DNA of 64,000 bases, from contig JAXRKP010001069.1 of the NCBI GenBank assembly GCA_037039925.1, positions 88,026 through 152,025 of the forward strand, in the 5' to 3' direction. Below, one piece after another: positions 12,401-26,635 of the stretch; position 1 is the first letter of the stretch; every line of letters begins with the position of its first letter. A model generated the notes under the pieces. That model did not search any database. It worked only from the letters and a program-made list of their open reading frames with translations, and had not been told where the DNA came from. The position numbers were made by a program, and so were the translations under genes. The DNA comes from Doris montereyensis. Lineage: Eukaryota > Mollusca > Gastropoda > Nudibranchia > Dorididae.

Positions 12401-15400
12401 TCAGTACCAATGTTGAACCAAATCATTGTTCATCGTACCAATGTTATTGTTCATCGTCAGTATCAATGTTGAACCAAATCATTTTTCATCGTCAGTACCA
12501 ATGTTGAACCAAATCATTGTTCATCGTCAGTAGCAATGTTGAACCAAATCATTGTTCATCGTCAGTACCAATGTTGAACCAAATCATTGTTCATCGTCAA
12601 TGTTCATCCAATGTTGAACCAAATCATTGTTCATCGTCAATACCAATGTTGAACCAAATCATTTTTCATCGTCAGTACCAATGTTGAACCAAATAATTGT
12701 TCATCGTCAGTACCAATGTTGAACCAAATCATTGTTCATCGTCAGTACCAATGTTGAACCAAATCATTGTTCATCGTCAGTACCAATGTTGAACCAAATC
12801 ATTGTTCATCGTCAGTACAATGTTGAATCAAATCATTTTTCATCGTCAGTACCAATGTTGAACCAAATCATTTTTCATCGTCAGTACCAATGTTGAACCA
12901 AATCATTGTTCATCGTCAGTACCAATGTTGAACCAAATCATTGTTCATCATCAGTACCAGTGTTAACCAAATAATTGTTGAACCAAATAATTGTTCATCG
13001 TCAGTACCAATGTTGAACCAAATCATTGTTTCAGTATCAATGTTGAACCAAATCATTTTTCACCGTTACTACCAATGTTGAACCAAATCATTGTTCATCG
13101 TCAGTACCAATGTTGAACCAAATCATTGTTCATCGTCAGTACCAATGTTGAACCAAATCATTGTTCATCGTCAGTACCAATGTTGAACCAAATCATTGTT
13201 CATCGTCAATGTTGAACCAATGTTGAACCAAATCATTTTTCATCGTCAGTACCAATGTTGAACCAAATCATTGTTCATCGTCAGTACCAATGTTGAACCA
13301 AATCATTGTTCATCGTCAGTACCAATGTTGAACCAAATCATTGTTCATCGTCAGTACCAATGTTGAACCAAATCATTGTTCATCGTCAGTACCAATGTTG
13401 AACCAAATCATTGTTCATCGTTCAGTACCAATGTTGAACCAAATCATTGTTCATCGTCAGTACCAATGTTGAACCAAATAATTGTTCATCGTCAGTACCA
13501 ATGTTGAACCAAATCATTGTTCATCGTCAGTACCAATGTTGAACCAAATCATTGTTCATCGTCAGTACCAATGTTGAACCAAATCATTGTTCATCGTCAG
13601 TACCAATCAAATCATTTTTCATCGTCAGTACCAATGTTGAACCAAAACCAAATCATTTTCATCGTCAGTACCAATGTTGAACCAAATCATTGTTTCATCG
13701 TCAGTACCAATGTTGAACCAAATCATTGTTTGATGTTGAACCAAATCATTGTTCATCGTCAGTACCAATGTTGAACCAAATCAAATTGTTCATCGTCAGT
13801 ACCAATGTTGAACCAAATTGTTGCTCATTACAGTACCAATGTTGAACCAAATCATTGTTCATCGTCAGTTGTTGAACCAAATAATTGTTCATCGTTAGTC
13901 AGTACCAATGTTGAACCAAATCATTGTACATCATTGTTCATTCAGTACCAATGTTGAACCAAATCATTGTTCATCGTCAGTACCAATGTTGAACCAAATC
14001 ATTGTTCATCGTCAGTACCAGTGTTGAACCAAATAATTGTTCATCGTTAGTAGCAGAGTTGAACCAAATCATTGTTCATCGCCAGTACCAATGTTGAACC
14101 AAATAATTGTTCATCGTCAGTACCAATGTTGAACCAAATCATTGTTCATCGTCAGTACCAATGTTGAACCAAATCATTGTTCATCGTCAGTACCAATGTT
14201 GAACCAAATAATTTTTCATCGTTAGTACCAATGTTGAACCAAATCATTGTTCATCGTCAGTATCAATGTTGAACCAAATCATGGTACATCGTCAGTACCA
14301 ATGTTCAAATACCAATGTTGAACCAAATCATTTTTCATCGTCAGTACCAATGTTGAACCAAATCATTGTTCATCATCAGTACCAGTGTTAAACCAAATAA
14401 TTGTTCATTGTTAGTAGCAAGTTGAACCAAATAATTGTTCATCGTCAGTACCAATGTTGAACCAAATCATTGTGTTCAAATCATTGTTCATCGTCAGTAT
14501 CAATGTTGAACCAAGTAATTGTTCATCGTTAGTTATCGTCAGTGTTGAACCAAATCATTGTTCATCGTCAGTACCATTGTTGAACCAAATCATTGTTCAT
14601 CGTCAGTACCAATGTTGAACCAAATCATTGTTCATCGTCAGTACCAATGTTGAACCAAATCATTGTTCATCGTCAGTACCAATGTTGAACCAAATCATCG
14701 TTCATCGTCAGTACCAATGTTGAACCAAATCATTGTTCATCGTCAGTACCAATGTTGAACCAAATCATTTTTCATCGTCAGTACCAATGTTGAACCAAAT
14801 CATTGTTCATCGTCAGTACCAATGTTGAACCAAATCATTGTTCATCGTCAGTACCAATGTTGAACCAAATCATTGTTCATCGTCAGTACCAGTGTTGAAC
14901 CAAATCATTGTTCATCGTTAGTAGCAATGTTGAACCAAATAATTGTTCATCGTCAGTACCAATGTTGAACCAAATCATTGTTCATCGTCAGTACCAATGT
15001 TGAACCAAATCATTGTTCATCGTCAGTATCAATGTTGAACCAAATCATTTTTCATCGTCAGTACCAATGTTGAACCAAATCATTGTTCATCGTCAGTACC
15101 AATGTTGAACCAAATCATTGTTCATCGTCAGTACCAATGTTGAACCAAATCATTGTTCATCGTCAGTACCAATGTTGAACCAAATCATTGTTCATCGTCA
15201 ATACCAATGTTGAACCAAATCATTGTTCATCGTTAGTAGCAGATGTTGAACCAAATCATTGTTCATCGTCAGTACCAATGTTGAACCAAATCATTGTTTC
15301 ATCGTCAATGTTGAACCAAATCATTTTTCAATGTTGTTGAACCAAATCATTGTTCATCGTCAGTACCAATGTTGAACCAAATCATTGTTCATCGTCAGTA

Positions 15401-18400
15401 CCAATGTTGAACCAAATAATTGTTCATCGTTAGTAGCAGATGTTGAACCAAATCATTGTTCATCGTCCAGTACCAATGTTGAACCAAATCATTGTTCATC
15501 GTCAGTACCAATGTTAACCAAATCATTGTTCATCGTCAGTACCAATGTTGAACCAAATCATTGTTCATCGTCAGTACCAATGTTGAACCAAATCATTGTT
15601 CATCGTCAGTACCAATGTTGAACCAAATCATTGTTCATCGTCAGTACCAATGTTGAACCAAATAATTGTTCATCGTCAGTACCAATGTTGAACCAAATCA
15701 TTGTTCATCGTCAGTACCAATGTTGAACCAAATCATTGTTCATCGTCAGTACCAATGTTGAACCAAATCATTGTTCATCGTCAGTACCAATGTTGAACCA
15801 AATCATTGTTCATCGTTCAGTAGTACCAATGTTGAACCAAATCATTGTTCATCGTCAGTACCAATGTTCAAATCATTGTTCAAATCATTGAACCAAATCA
15901 TTGTTCATCGTCAGTACCAATGTTGAACCAAATCATTTTTCATCGTCAGTACCAATGTTGAACCAAATCATTGTTCATCGTCAGTACCAATGTTGAACCA
16001 AATAATTGTTCATCGTCAGTACAATGTTGAACCAAATATTGTTCATCGTACCAATGTTGAACCAAATCATTGTTCATCGTCAGTACCAATGTTGAACCAA
16101 ATCATTGTTCATCGTCAGTACCAATGTTGAACCAAATCATTGTTCATCGTCAGTACCAATGTTGAACCAAATCATTGTTCATCGTCAGTACCAATGTTGA
16201 ACCAAATCATTGTTCATCGTCAGTACCAATGTTGAACCAAATCATTGTTCATCGTCAGTACCAATGTTGAACCAAATCATTGTTCAAATACCAATGTTGA
16301 ACCAAATCATTTTCATCGTCAGTACCAATGTTGAACCAAATCATTGTTCATCGTCAGTACCAATGTTGAACAAATCATTGTTCAAATCAAATTTGTTGAA
16401 CCAAATCATTGTTCAGTCAGTACCAATGTTGAACCAAATCATTGTTCATCGTCAGTACCAATGTTGAACCAAATAATTGTTCATCGTCAGTTGAACCAAA
16501 TCAATGCAGTACCAAAGTACCAATTGTTCCAACCAAATCATTGTTCATCGTCAGTACCAATGTTGAACCAAATCATTGTTCATCGTCAGTACCAATGTTG
16601 AACCAAATCATTGTTCATCGTCAGTACCAATGTTGAACCAAATCATGTTGAACCAAATCATTGTTCGTCGTCAGTACCAATGTTGAACCAAATCATTTTT
16701 CATCGTCAGTACCAATGTTGAACCAAATCATTGTTCATCGTCAGTACCAATGTTGAACCAAATCATTGTTCATCGTCAGTACCAATGTTGAACCAAATCA
16801 TTGTTCATCGTCAGTACCAATGTTGAACCAAATCATTGTTCATCGTCAGTACCAATGTTGAACCAAATCATTGTTCATCGTCAGTACCAATGTTGAACCA
16901 AATCATTGTTCATCGTCAGTACCAATGTTGAACCAAATCATTGTTCATCGTCAGTACCAATGTTGAACCAAATCATTGTTCATCGTCAGTACCAATGTTG
17001 AACCAAATCATTGTTCATCGTCAGTACCAATGTTGAACCAAATCATTGTTCATCGTCAGTACCAATGTTGAACCAAATCATTGTTCATCGTCAGTATCAA
17101 TGTTGAACCAAATCATTGTTCATCGTCAGTACCAATGTTGAACCAAATCATTGTTCATCGTCAGTACCAATGTTGAACCAAATCATTGTTCATCGTCAGT
17201 ACCAATGTTGAACCAAATCATTGTTCATCGTCAGTACCAATGTTGAACCAAATCATTGTTCATCGTCAGTACCAATGTTGAACCAAATCATTGTTCATCG
17301 TCAGTACCAATGTTGAACCAAATAATTGTTCATCGTCAGTACCAATGTTGAACCAAATCATTGTTCATCGTCAGTACCAATGTTGAACCAAATCATTTTT
17401 CATCGTCAGTACCAATGTTGAACCAAATCATTGTTCATCGTCAGTACCAATGTTGAACCAAATCATTTTTCATCGTCAGTACCAATGTTGAACCAAATCA
17501 TTTTTTCGTCAGTCAATGTGAACCAAAATTGTTCATCGTCAGTACCAATGTTCAAATCATTGTTCATCGTCAGTACCAATGTTGAACCAAATCATTGTTC
17601 ATCGTCAGTACCAATGTTGAACCAAATCATTGTTCATCGCCAGTACCAATGTTGAACCAAATCATTGTTCATCGCCAGTACCAATGTTGAACCAAATCAT
17701 TGTTCATCGTCAGTACCAATGTTGAACCAAATCATTGTTCATCGTCAGTACCAATGTTGAACCAAATCATTTTTCATCGTAGTACCAATGTTGAACCAAA
17801 TCATTGTTCATCGTCAGTACCAATGTTGAACCAAATCATTGTTCATCGTCAGTACCAATGTTGAACCAAATCATTTTTCATCGTCAGTACCAATGTTGAA
17901 CCAAATAATTGTTCATCGTCAGTACCAATGTTGAACCAAATCATTGTTTCACCAATGTTCATCAATGTCAGTACCAATGTTGAACCAAATCATTTTTCAT
18001 CGTCAGTACCAATGTTGAACCAAATCATTGTTCATCGTCAGTACCAATGTTGAACCAAATCATTGTTCATCGTCAGTACCAATGTTGAACCAAATCATTG
18101 TTCATCGTCAGTACCAATGTTGAACCAAATCATTGTTCATCGTCAGTACCAATGTTGAACCAAATCATTGTTCATCGTCAGTACCAATGTTGAACCAAAT
18201 CATTGTTCATCGTCAGTACCAATGTTGAACCAAATCATTGTTTCATCGTCAGTACCAATGTTGAACCAAATCATTGTTTCATCGTCAGTACCAATGTTGA
18301 ACCAAATAATTGTTCATCGTCAGTACCAATGTTGAACCAAATCATTGTTCATCAGTCAATGTTGAACCAATGTTGAACCAAATCATTGTTCATCGTCATA

Positions 18401-21400
18401 CCAATGTTGAACCAAATCATTGTTCAATCAGTACCAGTGTTTTCAAGTCGTCAGTATCAATGTTGAACCAAATCATTGTTCATCGTCAGTACCAATGTTG
18501 AACCAAATCATTGTTCATCGTCAGTACCAATGTTGAACCAAATCATTGTTCATCGTCAGTACCAATGTTGAACCAAATCATTGTTCATCGTCAGTACAAT
18601 GTTGAACCAAATCATTTTTCATCGTCAGTACCAATGTTGAACCAAATATTGTTCATCGTCAGTACCAATGTTGAACCAAATCATTGTTCATCGTCAGTAC
18701 CAATGTTGAACCAAATCATTGTTCATCGTCAGTACCAATGTTGAACCAAATCATTGTTCATCGTTAGTAGCAATGTTGAACCAAATCATTGTTCATCGTC
18801 AGTACCAATGTTGAACCAAATCATTGTTCATCGTCAGTTGAACCAAATCATTGTTCATCGTCAGTACCAATGTTGAACCAAATCATTTTTCATCGTCAGT
18901 ACCAATGTTGAACCAAATCATTGTTCATCGTTCAGTACCAATGTTGAACCAAATCATTGTTGTTCATGTTGAACCAAATCATTGTTCATCCAATGTTGAA
19001 CCAAATAATTGTTCATCGTCAGTACCAATGTTGAACCAAATCATTGTTCATCGTCAGTACCAATGTTGAACCAAATCATTGTTCATCGTCAGTACCAATG
19101 TTGAACCAAATCATTGTTCATCGTCAGTACCAATGTTGAACCAAATCATTGTTCATCGTCAGTACCAATGTTGAACCAAATCATTGTTCAATGTTGTCAA
19201 TATTGTTCATCGTCAATGTTGAACCAAATCATTGTTTCATCGTCAGTACCAATGTTGAACCAAATCATTGTTCATCGTCAGTACCAATGTTGAACCAAAT
19301 CATTGTTCATCGTCAGTACCAATGTTGAACCAAATCATTGTTCATCGTCAGTACCAATGTTGAACCAAATCATTGTTCATCGTCAGTACCAATGTTGAAC
19401 CAAATAATTGTTCATCGTCAGTACCAATGTTGAACCAAATCATTGTTCATCGTCAGTACCAATGTTGAACCAAATCATTGTTCATCGTCAGTACCAATGT
19501 TGAACCAAATCATTTTTCATCGTCAGTACCAATGTTGAACCAAATCATTGTTCATCGTCATACCAATGTTGAACCAAATCATTGTTCATCGTCAGTCAGT
19601 TGAACCAATTGTTGTTGAACCAAATCATTGTTCATCGTCAGTACCAATGTTGAACCAAATCATTGTTCATCGTCAGTACCAATGTTGAACCAAATCATTG
19701 TTCATCGTCAGTACCAATGTTGAACCAAATCATTGTTCATCGTTAGTACCAATGTTGAACCAAATCATTGTTCATCGTCAGTACCAATGTTGAACAAAAA
19801 TCATTGTTCATCGTCAGTACCAATGTTGAACCAAATCATTGTTCATCGTCAGTACCAATGTTGAACCAAATCATTGTTCATCGTCAGTACCAATGTTGAA
19901 CCAAATCATTGTTCATCGTCAGTACCAATGTTGAACCAAATCATTGTTCATCGTCAGTACCAATGTTGAACCAAATCATTGTTCATCGTCAGTACCAATG
20001 TTGAACCAAATCATTGTTCATCGTCAGTACCAATGTTGAACCAAATCATTGTTCATCGTCAGTACCAATGTTGAACCAAATCATTGTTCATCGTCAGTAC
20101 CAATGTTGAACCAAATCATTGTTCATCGTCAGTACCAATGTTGAACCAAATCATTGTTCATCGTCAGTACCAATGTTGAACCAAATCATTGTTCATCATC
20201 AGTACCAATGTTGAACCAAATAATTGTTCATCGTCAGTACCAATGTTGAACCAAATCATTGTTCATCGTCAGTCAATGTTGAACCAAATCATTGTTCATC
20301 GTCAGTACCAATGTTGAACCAAATCATTGTTCATCGTCAGTACCAATGTTGAACCAAATCATTTTTCATCGTCAGTACCAATGTTGAACCAAATCATTGT
20401 TCATCGTCAGTGAACCATTGTTGAACCAAATCATTGTTCATCGTCAGTACCAATGTTGAACCAAATCATTGTTCATCGTCAGTATCCAATGTTGAACCAA
20501 ATCATTGTTCATCGTCAATACCAATGTTGAACCAAACTATTTTTCATCGTCAGTACAAATAATTGTTCAATGTTGAACCAAATCATTGTTCATCGTCAGT
20601 ACCAATGTTGAACCAAATCATTGTTCATCGTCAGTACCAATGTTGAACCAAATCATTGTTCATCGTCAGTACCAATGTTGAACCAAATCATTGTTCATCG
20701 TCGTCAGTACCAATGTTGAACCAAATCATTGTTCATGTTGAACCAAATCATTTTTCATCGTCAGTACCAATGTTGAACCAAATCATTGTTCATCGTCAGT
20801 ACCAATGTTGAACCAAATCATTGTTCATCGTCAGTACCAATGTTGAACCAAATCATTGTTCATCGTCAGTACCAATGTTGAACCAAATCATTGTTCATCG
20901 TCAGTACCAATGTTGAACCAAATCATTGTTCATCGTCAGTACCAATGTTGAACCAAATCATTGTTCATCGTCAGTACCAATGTTGAACCAAATCATTGTT
21001 CATCGTCAGTACCAATGTTGAACCAAATCATTGTTCATCGTCAGTACCAATGTTGAACCAAATCATTTTTCATCGTCAGTACCAATGTTGAACCAAATCA
21101 TTTTTCATCGTCAGTACCAATGTTGAACCAAATCATTGTTCATCGTCAGTACCAAGTTGTTGAACCAAATCATTGTTCATCGTCAGTACCAATGTTGAAC
21201 CAACCAAATCATTGTTCATCGTCAGTACCAATGTTGAACCAAATCATTGTTCATCGTCAGTACCAATGTTGAACCAAATCATTGTTCATCGTCAGTACCA
21301 ATGTTGAACCAAATCATGTTCATCGTCAGTACATTTTTCATCGTCAGTACCAATGTTGAACCAAATCATTGTTCATCGTCAGTACCAATGTTGAACCAAA

Positions 21401-24400
21401 TCATTGTTCATCGTCAGTACCAATGTTGAACCAAATCATTTTTCATCGTCAGTACCAATGTTGAACCAAATCATTGTTCATCATCAGTACCAATGTTGAA
21501 CCAAATCATTGTTCATCGTCAGTACCAATGTTGAACCAAATAATTGTTCATCGTCAGTACCAATGTTGAACCAAAATTGTTCATCGTCATTGTTTCATTG
21601 TTCATCGTCAGTACCAATGTTGAACCAAATCATTGTTCATCGTCAGTACCAATGTTGAACCAAATCATTGTTCATCGTTAGTACCAATGTTGAACCAAAT
21701 CATTGTTCATCGTCAGTACCAATGTTGAACCAAATCATTGTTCATCGTCAGTACCAATGTTGAACCAAATCATTGTTCATCGTCAGTACCAATGTTGAAC
21801 CAAATAATTGTTCATCGTTAGTATCAATGTTGAACCAAATCATTGTTCATCGTCAGTACCAATGTTGAACCAAATGTTCATTGTTTGAACCAAATCATTG
21901 TTCATCGTCAATGTTGAACCAAATCATTGTTTCAGTCAATGTTGAACCAAATCATTTTACATCGTCAGTACCAATGTTGAACCAAATCATTGTTCATCGT
22001 CAGTACCAATGTTGAACCAAATCATTGTTCATCGTCAGTACCAATGTTGAACCAAATAATTGTTCATCGTTAGTACCAATGTTGAACCAAATCATTGTTC
22101 ATCGTCAGTACCAATGTTGAACCAAATCATTGTTCATCGTCAGTACCAATGTTGAACCAAATCATTGTTCATCGTCAGTACCAATGTTGAACCAAATCAT
22201 TGTTCATCGTCAGTACCAATGTTGAACCAAATCATTGTTCATCGAACCATTGTTCATCGTAGTACCAATGTTGAACCAAATCATTGTTCATCGTCAGTAC
22301 CAATGTTGAACCAAATAATTTTTCATCGTTAGTCAATGTTGAACCAAATCATTGTTCATTACCAATGTTGAACCAAATCATTGTTCATCGTCAGTACCAA
22401 TGTTGAACCAAATCATTGTTCATCGTCAGTACCAATGTTGAACCAAATCATTGTTTCATCGTCAGTACCAATGTTGAACCAAATCATTGTTCATCAGTAC
22501 CAATGTTGAACCAAATAATTGTTCATCGTCAGTACCAATGTTGAACCAAATCATTGTTCATCATCGTCAGTACCAATGTTGAACCAAATCATTGTTCATC
22601 ATCAGTACCAATGTTGAACCAATTGTTCATTGAACCAAATCATTGTTCATCGTCAGTACCAATGTTGAACCAAATCATTGTTCATCGTCAGTACCAATGT
22701 TGAACCAAATCATTGTTCACCGTCAGTATCAATGTTGAACCAAATCATTTTTCATCGTCAGTACCAATGTTGAACCAAATCATTGTTCATCGTCAGTACC
22801 AATGTTGAACCAAATCACCAGTACCAATGTTGAACCAAATCATTGTTCATCGTCAGTACCAATGTTGAACCAAATCATTGTTCATCGTCAGTACCAATGT
22901 TGAACCAAATCATTGTTCATCGTCAGTACCAATGTTGAACCAAATCATTGTTCATCGTCAGTACCAATGTTGAAGTATTTTTCAATGTTGAATGTTGAAC
23001 CAAATCATTGTTCATCGTCAGTACCAATGTTGAACCAAATCATTGTTCATCGTCAGTACCAATGTTGAACCAAATCATTTTTCATCGTCAGTACCAATGT
23101 TGAACCAAATCATTGTTCATCGTCAGTACCAATGTTGAACCAAATCATTGTTCATCGTCAGTACCAATGTTGAACCAAATCATTTTTCATCGTCAGTACC
23201 AATGTTGAACCAAATCATTGTTCATCGTACCAAGTACCAATGTTGAACCAAATCATTGTTCATCGTCAGTACCAATGTTGAACCAAATAATTGTTCATCG
23301 TTAGTAGCAGAGTTGAACCAAATCATTGTTCATCGTCAGTACCAATGTTGAACCAAATCATTGTTCATCGTCAGTACCAATGTTGAACCAAATCATTGTT
23401 CATCGTCAGTACCAATGTTGAACCAAATCATTTTTCATCGTCAGTACCAATGTTGAACCAAATCATTGTTCATCGTCAGTACCAATGTTGAACCAAATCA
23501 TTGTTCATCGTCAGTACCAATGTTGAACCAAATCATTGTTCATCGTCAGTACCAATGTTGAACCAAATAATTGTTCATCGTCAGTACCAATGTTGAACCA
23601 AATCATTGTTCATCGTCAGTACCAATGTTGAACCAAATCATTGTTCATCGTCAGTACCAATGTTGAACCAAATCATTGTTCATCGTCAGTACCAATGTTG
23701 AACCAAATCATTGTTCATCGTCAGTACCAATGTTGAACCAAATCATTGTTCATCGTCAGTACCAATGTTGAACCAAATCATTGTTCATCGTCAGTACCAA
23801 TGTTGAACCAAAAATCATTGTTCATTTTTCGTCAGTATCAATGTTGAACCAAATCATTTTTCATCGTCAGTACCAATGTTGAACCAAATCATTGTTCATC
23901 GTTAGTAGCAATGTTGAACCAAATCATTGTTCATCGTCAGTACCAATGTTGAACCAAATCATTGTTCATCGTCAGTACCAATGTTGAACCAAATAATTGT
24001 TCATCGTTTGTTCAAATCGTCAGTACCAATGTTGAACCAAATCATTGTTCATCGTCAGTATCAATGTTGAACCAAATCATTGTTCATCGTCAGTACCAAT
24101 GTTGAACCAAATCATTGTTCATCGTCAGTACCAATGTTGAACCAAATCATTGTTCATCGTCAGTACCAATGTTACCAATGTTGAACAATGTTGAACCAAA
24201 TCATTTTTCATCGTCAGTACCAATGTTGAACCAAATCATTGTTCATCGTCAGTACCAATGTTGAACCAAATAATTGTTCATCGTTAGTACCAGATGTTGA
24301 ACCAAATCATTGTTCATCGTCAGTACCAATGTTGAACCAAATCATTGTTCATCGTCAGTACCAATGTTGAACCAAATCATTGTTCATCGTCAGTACCAAT

Positions 24401-26465
24401 GTTGAACCAAATCATTGTTCATCGTCAGTACCAATGTTGAACCAAATCATTGTTCATCGTCAGTACCAATGTTGAACCAAATCATTGTTCATCGTCAGTA
24501 CCAATGTTGAACCAAATCATTTTTCATCGTCAGTACCAATGTTGAACCAAATCATTGTTCATCGTCAGTATCAAATTGTTGAACCAAATCATTGTTCATC
24601 AGTACCAATGTTGAACCAAATAATTGTTCATCGTTAGTACCAATGTTGAACCAAATCATTGTTCATCGTCAGTACCAATGTTGAACCAAATCATTGTTCA
24701 TCGTCAGTACCAATGTTGAACCAAATCATTGTTCATCGTCAACCAATGTTGAACCAAATCATTGTTCATCGTCAGTACCAATGTTGAACCAAATCATTGT
24801 ACATCGTCAGTACCAATGTTGAACCAAATCATTGTTCATCGTCAGTATCATTGTTGAACGAAATCATTTTCATCGTCAGTACCAATGTTGAACCAAATCA
24901 TTGTTCAGTAGTACCAATGTTGAACCAAATCATTGTTTTCATCGTCAGTACCAATGTTGAACCAAATCATTGTTCATCGTCAGTACCAATGTTGAACCAA
25001 ATCATTGTTCATCGTCAGTACCAATGTTGAACCAAATCATTGTTCATCGTCAGTACCAATGTTGAACCAAATCATTGTTCATCGTCAGTACCAATGTTGA
25101 ACCAAATCATTGTTACCAATGTTGAACCAAATAATTGTTCATCGTTAGTACCAATGTTGAACCAAATCATTGTTCATCATCAGTACCAATGTTGAACCAA
25201 ATCATTGTTCATTGTACCAATGTTGAACCAAATCATTGTTCATCGTCAGTAGCAATGTTGAACCAAATCATTGTTCATCGTCAGTACCAATGTTGAACCA
25301 AATCATTGTTCATCGTCAGTACCAATGTTGAACCAAATCATTGTTCATCGTCAGTACCAATGTTGAACCAAATCATTGTTCATCGTCAGTACCAATGTTG
25401 AACCAAATCATTGTTCATCGTCAGTACCAATGTTCAAGTACCAATGTTGAACCAAATAATTGTTCATCGTCAGTACCAATGTTGAACCAAATCATTGTTC
25501 ATCGTCAGTACCAATGTTGAACCAAATCATTGTTCATCGTCAGTATCAATGTTGAACCAAATAATTGTTTATCGTCAGTACCAATGTTGAACCAAATCAT
25601 TGTTCATCGTCAGTACCAATGTTGAACCAAATTGTTGCTCATTGTCAGCACCAATGTTGAACCAAATCATGTTCATCGTCAGTACCAGTGTTGAACCAAA
25701 TAATTCTTCATCGTTAGTAGCAATGTTGAACCAAATCATTGTTCATCGCCAGTGTCAATGTTGAACCAAATCATTGTTCATCGTCAGTACCAATGTTGAA
25801 CCAAATCATTGTTCATCGTCAGTACCAGTGTTGAACCAAATAATTGTTCAACGTTAGTACCAATGTTGAACCAAATCATTGTTCATCGCCAGTACCAATG
25901 TTGAACCAAATAATTGTTCATCGTCAGTACCAATGTTGAACCAAATCATTGTTCATCGTCAGTACCAATGTTGAACCAAATCATTGTTCATCGTCAGTAC
26001 CAATGTTGAACCAAATAATTTTTCATCGCCATCGTTAGTACGAATGTTGAACCAAATTATTGTTCACCGTCATTATCAAGAAAAAGTTGTTGAACCAAAT
26101 CATGGTACCATCGTCAGTACCAATGTTGAACCAAATCATTGTTCATCGTCAGTACCAATGTTGAACCAAATACAAGAAAAGATTCATCGTCAGTAATAAT
26201 GTTCAACCAAATCATTAAATCATTTTTCATCGTCAATACCAATGTTGAACCAAATTGTTTTTCATCGTCAGTACCAATGTTGAACCAATCATTGTTTATC
26301 ATCAGTACCAATGTTAAACCAAATAATATTTCATTGTTAGTAGCAGAGTTGAACCAAATAATTGTTCATCGTCAGTACCAATCTTGAACCAAATACTTTT
26401 TCAAGTGTTGAAACAAATCATTTTTCATCGTTAGTATCAATGTTGAAAAAAGTAATTGTTTATCG
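9427..26465 (+). repeat. SatA, 35-bp satellite, about 487 units
   Basis: The unit contains TCATCGTCAGTACCAATGTT and GAACCAAATCATTGT; GTCAGTACCA at 12121 and 12156 shows the 35-bp period. The left edge (to about 12100) and the right edge (after about 25900) carry many variants, such as GTTAGTAGCAGAGTTG; the core is nearly uniform apart from partial-unit scars. Because 35 is not divisible by three, each frame meets a stop within about 105 bp, so the many 60-85-codon frames are artefacts. No gene interrupts it. Confidence 0.98.
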
Positions 26466-26635
26466 TTGTCAGGCTGCGTAGTGATATCGAATTAGAGGAC
26501 GATTGAGGCGGAATGCTATCGAGATGAAGGAGAGTGACCAATGATATCGAATTAAGGACGATTGAGGTTGCGTAGAGATTTCTAAAACCATCGAATAGTG
26601 AGACAAGACTATTGAAAATTGAAGAATTACAGGAC
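26466..26635 (+). repeat. SatB, partial array, plus orientation
   Basis: Two to three decayed units of GTAGTGATATCGAATTAGAG followed by GACGATTGAGG. The last part (26580-26635) keeps only ACGATT-like traces and grades into SatC. This is the bridge between SatA and the mosaic region. Confidence 0.85.

Noticed and set aside
9427..26465. SatA as a CRISPR array with 35-bp repeats
   Set aside because: There are no spacers: units abut directly, and the context is eukaryotic with SINEs. A plain satellite.
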